From assembly GCF_963082655.1 (NCBI RefSeq), contig NC_081554.1:53879998-53943997 (forward strand): a stretch of 64,000 bases of DNA. The letters are read 5' to 3'. Shown here one piece after another: positions 1 through 10,356 of this stretch. The translations under genes were made by a program, and so were the position numbers. The notes under the pieces are model-generated. The model saw only the letters and a program-made list of their open reading frames with translations, did not search any database and had not been told where the DNA came from. Source of the DNA: Stomoxys calcitrans (lineage: Eukaryota > Arthropoda > Insecta > Diptera > Muscidae). Numbering within the stretch: position 1 is the first letter of the stretch; the number at the start of each line of letters is the position of its first letter.

Positions 1-286
1 TTGGTTTGTGTGTGTGTGTTTTTTTTTGTTTGGTTAAACGTTTTGTTCTGGACATTGTTGTGAACAACATTCAGCAATTACAATGAGAATTAATGGTTTC
101 AATGTAAGGGGAAGTGGCAGCAGGAAGGCCTCATTTTGGAAGATTATGAAAGGGAAGAATGTTTCACGGTTGGACTTTGATGGGCCCATCAAAGTTCGCA
201 ACATGCATCACCTCTCTGGGGAAATTCGGAACTTCTAGGGTCAACACATACGTCTCTAAGGGCTTTAACTATCTATGGGTTTAACT
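1..286. other. Window start, no gene recognised
   Basis: The first ~28 bases are a GT/T-rich simple repeat. The rest holds no convincing open frame and no repeat family seen elsewhere in the window. The last ten bases (277-286) are the left copy of the target duplication of the SINE that follows. Confidence 0.4.
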
Positions 287-599
287 TTAGCAATTTGCAA
301 ATTTAACCCATGAATATTCCACTAAGGAACAGGGGCAAACTTCTCACATATCAATGAGTGCAGTCCGATTAAGAGTTTAAGCTCAATGATAAGGAGCCTC
401 CTTTTTATAGCCGAATCGGAACGGCGTGCCGCAGTGCGACACCTCTTTGCATAGAAGTTTTACATGGCATACCATGTACCAGCACTAGGAGGGGAAAACC
501 ACCGCTGAAAATTTTTTTCTGATGGTCTCGCCAGGATTTGAACTAAGGCGTTCAGCATCATAGGCGGACATGCTAACCTCTGCGCTACTGTGGCTTCCT
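287..599 (-). mobile_element. tRNA-derived SINE, copy 1
   Basis: On the minus strand this reads as a tRNA-like head with a pol III A-box-like motif (TAGCGCAGAGG) and a B box (AGTTCAAATCC, one base off consensus). A body and an A/T-rich tail ending in CAAATTTGCAAATTGC follow. It is flanked by a probable imperfect target duplication, GGGTTTAACT (277-286) and GGGTCTAACT (600-609). Four other copies in this window share the same body. The family name is not known to me. Confidence 0.75.
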
Positions 600-609
600 G
601 GGTCTAACT

Positions 610-989
610 AGGCTGTATTTTTTATGGCTGCTAGTTATCTTTATGGTACTTTGATTACCGATCTCGGTCATTTCCTAACAAGATTGATATTTGAGATTTT
701 TATTAAGCTTCTCTTCAATGCCTGCCACGCATGATTTACCTTAATATATTCTTTATACACCTGTCCTTTGGTCTTACCGCTTATGACACACAATTCATTT
801 CATTTTTCACATGAATTTTGCTAAAATTGCCAACACCTTATTGCGACATCGGACACCGATAGCAAAGTCAACATTTAACTTCAATTACGCGATAAATTTA
901 TGATTCATCTTACACTGTAAGCAGAAGCCTTACAGTGGGGCATTTATGGATTACTACCAACTCTATGAGACGAAAAAAAAAAAAAAAAA
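610..989. other. Unassigned AT-rich sequence with poly(A) run
   Basis: No coding region or known repeat is recognised. A run of A's (~974-989) immediately precedes the hairpin-ended repeat that starts at ~990. Confidence 0.4.
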
Positions 990-1795
990 CAAATAAAAAG
1001 GCATTAAGTTAAGTTGGGCCGAACTTTGGATACCCACCACCTCGGGTATATATTTAAACCCCCTTTGCAATACAATAAAATAACCCACTGTTTCAAATTT
1101 CAGCGAAATCGGTTAAATAATAAAGCTTTTATTGGCTTCAGACCCTTTATCGGGAGATTGGTCTATATGGCAGCTATATCTCAATATGGACCGATCTAAT
1201 CCATATTTAGGTCAGATGTCGGGAGACTTAAAGTAACCCACTATTGCAAATTTCAGCGATATCGGATAAAATGTAAAGCTTTTATGGGCTTCAGACCCTT
1301 TATCGGGAGATCGGTCTATATGATACCTATATTTAAATATAGTCCGATCTAATCCATATCTAAGTCAGATATCGGGAGTCTTAAAATAACCCACTGTTTC
1401 AAATTTCAACGAAATCGGATAAAATGTAAAGCTTTTATGGGCTTCAGACCCTTTATCGGGATATCGGTCTATATGGCAGCTATATCGAAGTATAATCCGA
1501 TCTAATCCATATCTAAGTCAGATATCGGGAAGCCAAAAATAACCCACTGTTTCAAATTTCAGCGAAATCGGATAAAACGTAAAGCTTTTAGGGGCTTCAG
1601 ACCCTTTATTGGGAGATCGGTCTATATGGCAGTCATATCAAAATATAATCCGATCCGAACCATATGTGGGTCAGATATCGGGAGGCCAAAAATAACCCAC
1701 TGTTTCAAATCTCAGCGAAATCGGATAAAACGTAATGCTCTTATGGGCTTCAGACGCTTTATCTGGAGATCGGTCTTTATGGTAGCTATATCTAG
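990..1795 (-). repeat. Hairpin-ended composite repeat, minus orientation
   Basis: It begins with the inverted form of the family's closing module (a degenerate GTTCGGCCCGGCCGAAC palindrome near 1016-1036, beside CCACCACCTCGGGTATATA). About five imperfect units of ~150 bp follow, marked by GATCGGTCTATATGGCAGCTATAT and TCGGATAAAA landmarks. The opening module is missing because the repeat is cut at 1796 by a LINE tail. Confidence 0.75.
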
Positions 1796-1895
1796 GTTAG
1801 GTTGAAAAAAGGTGCAGATATTAAATTAATCCACCCCATTTCACTATGGACATACACCTAAGCCAGTAATCGGCTTGTTGTGCTCTCTAAAAAGT
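1793..1895 (-). mobile_element. 5'-truncated LINE 3' tail
   Basis: This ~95-bp stretch (GGTTAGGTTGAA ... CAGTAATCGGCTTGTTGTG) is the same sequence as the 3' terminus of the minus-strand LINE at 15483-17865, and it recurs at 62095-62190. It is best read as a very short 5'-truncated copy inserted into the surrounding repeat. Confidence 0.6.
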
Positions 1896-1908
1896 TTAAG
1901 TAGCCTCT

Positions 1909-2485
1909 AACAAGTAAAAGCGTGCTAAGTTCGGCCGGGCCGAATCTTATATACCCTCCACCATGGATCACATTTGTCGAGTTCCTTTCCCGACATCTCT
2001 TCTTAGGCGAATAAGGATATAAGAAAAGATTTGCGATATCAGGATATGATCCGGTTTGGACCACAATTAAATTATATGTTGGAGACCTGTGTAAAATGTC
2101 AGCCAATTCGAATAAGAATTGCGCCCTTTGGGGGCTCAAGAAGTAAAATAGAGAGATCGATATATATGGGAGCTGTATCAGGCTATAGACCGATTCGGAC
2201 CATAATAAATACGTATGTTGATGGTCATGAGAGGAGCCGTTGTACAAAATTTCAGGCAAATCGGATAATAATTGCGACCTCTAGAGGCTCATGAAGTCAA
2301 GATCCCAGATCGGTTTATATGGCAGCTATATCAGGATATAATCCGATTGGAACCTTATTTGACACAGTTGTTAAAAGCAAGAATAAAATACGTCATGCAA
2401 GCTCAAGAAGTCAAGTCCCCAGATCTGACTCTACATCAGGTTATGGACCGATTTGAACCATACTTGGCACAATAGTTGGATATCA
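1909..2485 (-). repeat. Hairpin-ended composite repeat, second subfamily, minus orientation
   Basis: It starts AACAAGTAAAAGCGTGCTAAG and then the palindrome GTTCGGCCGGGCCGAAT. Internal units differ from those of the 153-bp subfamily and are marked by GAGATCGGTTTATATGG and by 'aaatttcaggcaaatcggat'. The matching plus-orientation copy is at 56328-57214. Confidence 0.7.
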
Positions 2486-2488
2486 TAA

Positions 2489-3957
2489 CAAAATACTATA
2501 CTATAAAGTATATATATTCTTGATCAGCGTAAAAATTGAAGACGAGCTAGCCATGTCCATCCGTTTGTCTGTTGAAATTACGCTAGAGTCTTTAAAAATA
2601 GAGATATTGAGCTGAAACTTTGCACAGATTCTTTTTTTATTATCCATAAACAAGTTAAGTTCGAAGATGGGCTGTATGGGACTATATCTTGATATAGCCC
2701 CTATATGGACCGATCCGCCGATTTAGGGTCTTAGGCCCATAAAATCCACATTTATTATCCGATTTTGCTAAAAATTGAGACAGTGATTTAAGTTAGGCCC
2801 CTCGACATCTTCCTGGAATATGGCACAAATCGGTCCAAAATTTGATATTGCTGCCATGTAGACCGATCTCTCGATTTAAGGTCTTGGGCCCATAAAAGGC
2901 GCATTTATTGTCCGATTTTGCCAAAATTTGGGACAATGAGTTATGTTAGGCCCTTCGAAATCCTTCCTCAATTTGGCCGAGATTGGCCAGATTTGGATAT
3001 AGCTGCTATGTAAACCGATATATCGATTTAAGGTTTTGGGCCCATAAAAGACGCATTTATTACCCGATGTCGCCGAAATTTGGGACAGTGAGTTAAATTA
3101 GGCCCCTCGACATCTTCCTGGAATATGGCACAGATCGGTTCAGATTTGAATATAACTGCCATATAGACCGATCGCTCAATTTAAGGTGTTTGGTCCATAA
3201 AAGGCTTATTTATTTCCCAATTTCGGTGAAATTTATGACAGTGAGTTGTGTTAGGCCCTTCGACATCCCCCTTCAATTTGGCCCAGATCGGTTCAGATTT
3301 GGATATAGCTATCATATAGACCGATGTCTCGATTTAAGGTTTTGGGCCCATAAAAGACGCATTTATTATTCCGATTCGCCGAAATTTGAGACCGAGAGTT
3401 AAGATATGCCCTTTGAAATTCCTCTTTAATTTGGCCCAGATCGGTTCAGATTTGGATGTAGCTGCCATATAGGACGATCTCTCGATATAAGGTATTTGGC
3501 CCATAAAAGGCGCATTTATTCGACATCCCTTTTTTTTTAGGCCAGATCGGTTCAGATTTGGATATATCTGCCATTTAGACCGTTCTCTCTATTTAAAGTC
3601 TCGGCCCCATAAAAGGCACATTTATAATCCGATTTCGCTGAAATTTGACACAGTGGCCTATGTTGGGCTTTTCGACATCCGTTTTGTTTATGATTCAGAT
3701 CGGTCTATATTTGGATATGGCTACCACAAAGATCAATATTTTCTTCTACAAAATTAAAAAATGTCTTGTACTTATTAGACCTCTCAATATTCGTGTCGAA
3801 TTTGCTTCAAATCGGATCATATTTCGATAAAGCTGCTATGGGGGCAAAAATTATGAATTTTTCACCGAATTATGACAAAAGGTTGTTTACATATATACCC
3901 AAGGTGGTGGGTATCCAAAGTTCGGCCCGGCCGAACTTAACGCCTTTTACTTATTTT
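2489..3957 (+). repeat. Hairpin-ended composite repeat, 153-bp subfamily, plus orientation
   Basis: The copy enters partway into the opening module (TATAAAGTATATATATTCTTG...) and so lacks the TATACCC hairpin. About eight imperfect ~153-bp units follow, built from CGATTTAAGGTCTTGGGCC, a CCGATTTTGCCAAAATTTGG landmark and GATTTGGATATAGCTGCC. It ends with the exact closing palindrome GTTCGGCCCGGCCGAAC at ~3921-3937 and AACGCCTTTTACTT. Short open frames here are only repeat translations. Confidence 0.85.
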
Positions 3958-4737
3958 TGCTAAAGCGGAGCCCACTGTAAATTTACTCAGCCATGATTAT
4001 ATACCGTTTTTCTTTATCACAGAAACCTTTTACCCCGTCAGCGATTGCACACAGTATTACCACATTAAGTTATGGTCTTTATAATGGCATCTCGAATATT
4101 GAAATGGGATGACACTTGTTTTTGGGTGTTTAAATTTATGATTATTAATTGTAGCCTTTTTGCTCATCAATATAGTGCTCAATTTTATGGTTATGCTTAC
4201 AAGGTGTATTTAAGCAAAAGACGAAGGAACACAACAGTTAATAGCAAATTTTGAGCAATATTGAGCAATTGAATGATTGCTTACTTTTGGGCCATTCACC
4301 CAGGGGAACTTGTTGAGCAACACTTTAATCACTGGTTGATGTGGCGTGCATTGCATTAAACTTCGCGCTTATATGAAGACTGATTTATAACACATATTTC
4401 GTGGTGTATGGTAATAATGGTAATAATCTTTCCCTTGAAAAGTAAAACCGAATTCAATCATGAGAGAGCTGTAAACTATAGGCATCAAAGCTACCGCAAT
4501 AAATTTTATTGATAACTTAGTTACTATTTAAAAGAATTATCATAGCAGACGCGAGATCTATATATCTATGTAGTCAGTAGATGGACAGTAGATAGTTCCA
4601 CTGCTTTGTAGTGAAGCCATTGAAAAAGTTTCGTGTATGCTGATGACGTAGCTATTGCGGTTAGCGGGAGGTTTCCCGGCACTCTTAATGCCAAAAGTAG
4701 TTATAGACCGATTTAGACTGTACTTGTCGTAGTTGTT
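3958..4737. other. Unassigned intergenic stretch
   Basis: No supported gene or repeat is seen. Short open frames on both strands lack any family signature. It is AT-rich with scattered GAGCAA/TTGAGCAA short repeats near 4240-4320. Confidence 0.35.
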
Positions 4738-5055
4738 GAGAGTCATAACAGAACACTATAGGCAAAACTTCAGCCACATCGGATAAAAATCGCGGCTTGT
4801 AAGGGCTCAAAAATTTCAAAACGGGAGATCGGTTTATATGGGAGCTATATCATGTTCTTGACCGATTTGAACCGTAACTGGCACAGTTGTTTGGAGTCTT
4901 AAAAGAATACCATGTAAAAAATTTCAGACAAATCGTATGAATATTGCGGCTTACAGAGGCTCAAGAAGTCAAATCGGGAGATCGGTTTATTAGGTTCTAA
5001 ATTAGGTTCTTGACCGATTTGGAACCAATTTGTTGGGAGTCATAACAGAATACCC
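4738..5055 (-). repeat. Fragment of hairpin-ended repeat, second subfamily
   Basis: It contains two ~150-bp units with GGGAGATCGGTTTATATGGG and 'gagtcataacagaa' landmarks, matching internal units at 1909-2485 and 62427-63510 (reverse strand). No terminal modules are present. Confidence 0.6.
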
Positions 5056-5159
5056 GGCCGACACGGGATAACTATGAGCACCACACAGGGTGGAACTTTA
5101 AACTCTGACTTGTGGTGTCCATCGTTACCACGGGAAGATTAGCTGAAAGCTAATTTTTA

Positions 5160-5394
5160 TGCAGCGGTGGTTTTCCCCTCCTAATGCTGGCAACATTTGT
5201 GAGGTACTTTGCCATGTAAAACTTCTCTCCAAAGAGGTGTCGCACTGCGTCGACACGCCGTTCGGACTCGGCTATAAAAAGGAGGCCCCTTATCATTGAG
5301 CTTGAACTTGAATCGGACTGCACTCATTGATATGTGAGAAGTTTGCCCCTGTTCCAGTGGAATGTTCATGGGCAAAATTTGCAATTTGCAGCTG
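5160..5394 (+). mobile_element. tRNA-derived SINE, copy 2 (5' truncated)
   Basis: It carries the SINE body from CAGCGGTGGTTTTCCCCTCC through the tail CATGGGCAAAATTTGCAATTTG but lacks the tRNA-like head. It sits inside the 5' leader of the RTE-like LINE: leader sequence continues on both sides when compared with the uninterrupted leader at 40420-40795. Confidence 0.75.
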
Positions 5395-5493
5395 CAATTG
5401 CGGCCGCGGACGGTCAGCGATTTTCAGTAAGGAGTCAGGTAGCCTGGCTCTTAATTAAATAATTAGTGTCAATGATACTCACGACGACAAGGC

Positions 5494-6890
5494 GTGTTAT
5501 TAGCGCCTTCAAATAACCAATGTCCAACATCAGCGTCTGTTCCCAGGTTAGGGGCGGCTGGAGGCGAGCGTCGGATCTTGGAGCCAGCGGCTCGCCACAA
5601 CGAGGGATACATGTGCAATCCCACAAAACCCATGCGGCTGGGGCGCAGGTCCAGTAACCCGCCCCCGGAAAACTATGAGAACTACTATGAGAAACAAAGG
5701 AATCGTAAAAACGGACCCTTCAACGTTGACGACCCACGCAAACGAAAAAAGGACCATGATTTGGGGATCTGCACCTGGAATGTCCGAACTCTTTATAAAG
5801 AAGGTGCAGTATACGTGCTGGCGGATGTATTAGAGAAGTATTGGGTTGCCCAAAAAGTAATTGCGGATTTTTTAAAAGAAAGTAAATGCATTTTTAATAA
5901 AACTTAGAATGAACTTTAATCAAATATACTTTTTTTACACTTTTTTTCTAAAGCAAGCTAAAAGTAACAGCTGATAGAAGAAAGAATGCAATTACAGAGT
6001 CACAAGCTGTGAAAAAATTTGTCAACGCCGACTATATGAAAAATCCGCAATTACTTTTTGGGCAACCCAATACAAGGCAGATATTACCGCCTTACAGGGA
6101 ATGCGATGTACTGAGAATGGTGTCACTACAACATTAAACGGTGACGAACTATGCTATAGCTGCTATAATACGAGGCATGAATTTGGCAGTGGATTTGTGG
6201 TTAGTCGGAGACTGAAACACCTTGTACCTAGCTTTACTCCAGTGGATGAGAGGCTTGCCACAATCCGCATAAAAGTACAAATCTTCAACATCAGCCTTAT
6301 TTGTGCCCATGCCCTGACGGAAGACAAAGACGAACAGACCAAGGATATTTTCTACGAGCTCCTAAAGAGAAAATATGAGAATATGCCACGCCCATGATAT
6401 TAAAATCGTTCTGGGAGATTTTAATGCGAAGATAGGGAAGGAAGACAGCTTTGGCCCAACTGTCGGAAAGTTTAGCCTCCACGAGATAACGTCCAGTATT
6501 GGATTGAGGCTGATAGATTTCGCCGCGGCAAAAACATAGCAGTTAGTAGCACCAGATTTCAACATAAAAATATTCACAAAGCCACATGGCTGTCACCCCA
6601 TCAAAAAACAAGGAACCAAACTGACCACTTTGGGATAGATAGAAGCCATTCATCCATTGTGTTAGATGTACGTTCGATCCGTGGAGGAAATATAGATTCG
6701 GATCATTACCTTGTTGCAGCAAAGGTTCGCACCTATTTGAACATGGCGAGGAAAGTACGATCTGACACTGCTCGGAAGCTGGACATTGAAAATCTGCAAA
6801 CATAACAGATAGCAGCTGCATACTCCAGTCGACTGACCCAACTGCTTGATGAAAACACTCCTTGTTCCGATGATATAATGGCGCAGTGAC
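5494..6890 (+). pseudogene. LINE endonuclease region (broken)
   Basis: The conceptual product starts with a basic leader, followed by the endonuclease opening (GICTWNVRTLY near 5764-5796). After the MITE it continues with CTENGV and HALTEDKDEQTKDIFYELL (to ~6360). A frameshift near 6390 moves the reading to another frame, where GDFNAKIG (~6415), NQTDHFGID (~6615) and DSDHYLVAAKV (~6695) are recognisable. These are the catalytic landmarks of the APE-type endonuclease that nicks target DNA to prime reverse transcription. The first part is open over 5494-5840 and would resume in frame at 6073 but for the MITE. The element cannot make an intact protein. Confidence 0.75.
5841..6070. mobile_element. 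Mariner-type MITE nested in the LINE endonuclease
   Basis: This 230-bp element has terminal inverted repeats starting TTGGGTTGCCCAAAAAGTAA, flanked by a TA duplication (5839-5840 and 6071-6072). Excising it with one TA restores the LINE reading frame across the site, so it inserted after the LINE. Related copies lie at 12657-12885 and 13766-14002. Confidence 0.85.
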
Positions 6891-7108
6891 AAACTAGTGC
6901 CCACTCCATGGAAAATGCCGCGAAATCCGTACTTGGGTACCGGAAGCCTCCTCCAAGAAACCCATTGTACGACCAAGAGTGCCGAGATGGTCACTGAAGC
7001 CAAGAAAGCGGCATATAGAGCAACCCTGCATTCAGTAGCAACGCACCAGATGAAGGAGCGGTATCGGGAGAAAAGGAGGGAGGAGAAACGTCTATTCTGC
7101 AGAAAGAA

Positions 7109-8224
7109 CAATTAAAAAGGTTTTAATTTCAGCCGGGCTGAACGTTGGATACCTAACATCTCGGATATATATGTACACCACCTTTCGTCAAAACCCGGTG
7201 AAAACCTACCTGAACTATATACGACATGGATGTCGACAATTTTAACATAAGTCACTGTGTCAAATTTCAATGAAATCGGATTATACGCCCAAAACCTTAA
7301 ATAGAGATATCGGTCTATATGGCAGCTATATGCCAATCTGAACCAATCTAGGCCAAATTACAGAAACATAGCGAGGGGCTTAAACTTACTTACTGTCCCA
7401 AATTTCGGCGACATTGGACAAGAAATGCGCCTTTTATGGGTCCAAAACCTTAAATCGAGATATCGGTCTATATGGCAGCTATATTAAAATCTGGACCGAT
7501 CTGGGCCAAATTGAAGACGGATAACGAAGGACTCAACACAACTCAATGTCCTAAATTTCCGCGACATCGGACAAGAAATGCGCCTTTTATGGGCCCAAAA
7601 CCTTAAATCGAGTTATCGGTCTATATGGCAGCTATATTCAAATCTGGGCCGATCTGGGCCAAATTGAACACGGATATCAAAGGACCCAACACAACTCATT
7701 GTCCCAAATTTCGGCGACATCTGACAATTAATGCGCCTTTTATGAGCCGAAAACCTTAAATCGAGAGATGGGTCTATATGACAGCTATATCCAAATTTGG
7801 ACCGATCTAGGCCAAATTGAGGAGGGATATCGAAAGGTCTAACACAACTCCCTGTTCCAAATTTTAGCAAAATCGGATAATAAATGTGGCTTTTATGGGC
7901 CTAAGACCCTAAATCGGCAGATCGGTCTGTATGGGGGCTATATCAAGATATAGTCCGATATAATTCATCCTGTCTGTGGACAAAAAAAAAAAAGAACGTG
8001 TGCAAAGTTTCAGCTCAATATCTCTGTTTTAAAAGACTGTAGCGTGATTTCAACAGACAAACAGTCGGACGGAGGGACAGAAGGATGGACATGGCTAGAT
8101 CGTCTTAGATTTTTACGCTGATCGAGAATATATATACTTTATAGGGTCGGAAATGGATATTTCGATTTGTTGCAAACGGAATGGCAAAATGAATATACTC
8201 CCATCCTGCGGTGGTGGGTATAGA
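7109..8224 (-). repeat. Hairpin-ended composite repeat nested in the RTE-like LINE
   Basis: On the minus strand it is complete: an opening module (TATACCCACCACCG read from ~8224), the AAAGTATATATA and CCGTCCGACTG landmarks, about five ~153-bp units, and a degenerate closing palindrome (CAGCCGGGCTGAA near 7131). LINE linker sequence flanks both ends and no target duplication is obvious. This copy gives a good view of the element's boundaries. Confidence 0.8.
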
Positions 8225-8499
8225 TTGGAAATGGAAAGACGTGAGTTTGACCGAATTGAGATAGTCAGAATAAAGTCTGGAAATTCTACCAAAGAATTTA
8301 ACATCAAACCGATGGCTTTGGTGCAGGCACATCCTCCCGCAGAGACAGAGAAGGAAATCTGGTAACTGACACCGATAACATGCTGAGGATATGGAAAGAA
8401 CATTTTACCCAACTGCTAGTGTCCGACGTTGGCGACGAAGTTGAGACCGCAGAACCAATCAATGATGATGGTATAGAATGTTAAGCTCCTAGTCAGAAT

Positions 8500-9890
8500 G
8501 AGGTCCAAGTAGCAGTGACCTGAGTAATGAATAACAAGGCAGCAGGAGCCGACGGGTTACCGGCAAAACTATTTAAGACCGGAGGCGGCACGCTAATAAG
8601 GAATATGCATTCGCTTATCTGCGTAATGTGGCTAAAAGAACGCATGCCCGATGATTGGAACCTCAGCACACTATGTCCCGTACACAAGAAAGAAGATATG
8701 ACGGAATGTGCCAACTTCAGAGGAATAAGTCTCCTCCCCATCGCATAGAAGATACTCTCGATCATACTGTGTGAAAGTCAATGAGATAATTGGGCCCTAT
8801 CAATGCGGCTTTAGACCTGGTAAATCCACCTTGGACCTGATATTCACACTGAGCCAAATTCTGGAAAAGACCTACACCTACCATTTCATTGTTGACTACA
8901 AAGCCGCTTTCAAGCTATGTCTGAGTTTAGTATCCCTGCTAAATTAATAAGACTCTGCAGGATGCCACTTGCTGATACGCGTTCCTCAGTAAGAATAGGA
9001 AGAATCTCTCCGAACCATTCCATACCAAACGAGGTTTCAAACAAGGAGACAGCCTATCGTGAGATCTTTTTAATATCCTCCTGGAGAAGATTATACGAGA
9101 TGCAGATGTGAATAGATATGGCACACTAATCACAAGAGAACACATGCTACTCGCCTATTATGCCGACAACATCGACATCATAGGTCGATCACCGGAAGTA
9201 GTAACTGCAGCCTTTGAAAGAATCGAAAGAGAGTCAGTGAAAATGGGTCTGGCAGTTAATGGAGATAAGATGAAATGGATGGTTTCAACTCCCAACAAGC
9301 CTTGCACAACCGAATAGATAAAGAAAATGGAGAAAGTTGGGAACCACAACTTTGAGACAGTCAGTAACTTTATTTATCTCGGCACCGCCGTAACCGAAAC
9401 GAATAACACCAGTTTTGAGATTAAGCAAAGAATAATACTGGCAAACAGATGCTACTTTGGACTAAGTAAGCACTTTAGAAACAAGGCCACTTCTCGACAG
9501 ACGAAGATTACACTATACAAGACACTGATACTACCCGTGCTGTTATATGGTTCTGAGGCATGGGTACTTGTGAAAGCAGATGAGGCAGTGTTTGGAGTAT
9601 TTGAGAGAAAGATTCTTTGTAAAATATATGGACCAGTTTGCGTTAATGGAGAATATAGGCGATGTATGAACCACGAGCTGTATGTGCTGTATGGCGACGT
9701 TAGCATAGTTCCAAGCATCAAAATACAACGGCTGCGTTGGCTAGGTCATGTTGTCGGAATGGATGAAGAAGCTGCAGTAAAGAAGTCTTTTGAAGGCAAA
9801 CACGGTGGTACACGCAAACCGGGAAAATTAAAACTCCGATGTAAAGAGACACCTCGAAACTGGGTGTCAGAGATTTTAAAATGAGCGCAG
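8500..9890 (+). pseudogene. LINE reverse transcriptase region (broken, active site mutated)
   Basis: Recognisable RT landmarks in order are MNNKAAGADGLPAKLF (~8527), NFRGISLLPIA (~8723), YQCGFRPGKSTLD (~8801), YYADNIDIIG (~9156) and the RTE-type 'FIYLGTAV' thumb region (~9372). A C-terminal domain with LLYGSEAW (~9538), RLRWLGHVVGM (~9732) and KRPRNW-like residues follows, to 9884. Stops or frameshifts fall near 8748, 8915, 9111 and 9317. The invariant YADD box reads YADN at 9159-9170, so the second catalytic aspartate is lost. The function of the family is target-primed reverse transcription; this copy is inactive. Confidence 0.8.
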
Positions 9891-10170
9891 AAGATCGAGG
9901 CACTTGGAACGCTATTCTACGTTCGGCTAGTGGAGCAAATGTTCTGCAATAGCCAATTAAAGTGACTAAAACTTTCCTGCGAGTGAGCTAATCTTGTGAT
10001 TGGTCAACCCTTTGAACCTAAACCTCAGTAAACCAAGGGCTTTAGAAGTCAAACCAAAGCGGCCCAATGGTAATAGCGAGTACCATTCATTTATACGAAG
10101 TATCTGTGCTAAATGTCAAGACAATCAAGGCTATACACCCCACCAATTCTTTGATGTCGTCTATGTCTAA

Positions 10171-10356
10171 AAGATCGAAAGCTTATCGCATTTTATTATG
10201 GACTCACCCGTATCAACATTGACAATTACGATGTTTTGAAATAAAAGTTTTGTCTTGCAGTCTATGAAAAATCAAATCAAAACAGTTCTTAAGTTAAATC
10301 GCTCAAGTGAAGAGCTTGTCCTACAATTATTAAAATTCTTTATATTTTTTACCAAT
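10171..10356 (+). promoter_or_regulatory. Conserved upstream block of M13 gene 1
   Basis: This region is clearly alignable with 30650-30826 and 44193-44373 upstream of the two paralogues. Shared landmarks are AAAGCTTATCGCA (~10178), CATTGACAAT (~10218), GATGTTTTGAAA, AACAGTTCTTAA and AGTGAAGAGCTTGTC, in the same order and with nearly the same spacing to the ATG. It probably contains the core promoter and 5' UTR. Strong non-coding conservation between paralogues separated by tens of kilobases supports function, but no canonical TATA box is assigned. Confidence 0.6.

Larger units (their letters stand above)
5062..9970 (+). mobile_element. Degenerate RTE-like non-LTR retrotransposon with nested insertions
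   Basis: This is a near full-length but dead LINE on the plus strand. It has a ~430-bp 5' leader (also found alone at 40420-40795), an apurinic-type endonuclease (5494-6890), a linker and a reverse transcriptase (8500-9890). It is interrupted by three younger insertions: a SINE piece (5160-5394), a mariner-type MITE (5841-6070) and a hairpin-ended repeat (7109-8224). Stops and frameshifts are scattered throughout, and the RT catalytic motif is mutated. The endonuclease and RT style resemble the insect 'craniofacial development protein 2-like' annotations, which are RTE-type LINEs. The clade assignment is my inference. Confidence 0.8.

Noticed and set aside
2031..2475. Overlapping open frames of 60-130 codons with motifs like GPDRSRFGYSCHID or SGPIWAI
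   Set aside because: They recur in every copy of the hairpin-ended repeats on both strands; they are translations of tandem units, not genes.
990..3957. CRISPR-like array suggested by regularly spaced repeats
   Set aside because: The units are ~150 bp, imperfect and contiguous without unique spacers, and the genome is eukaryotic.
10255..10356. Upstream in-frame extension of M13 gene 1
   Set aside because: It is reachable only from a non-ATG codon or an ATG at 10264. The paralogues start at the downstream ATG with the signal peptide, and this stretch belongs to the conserved upstream block.
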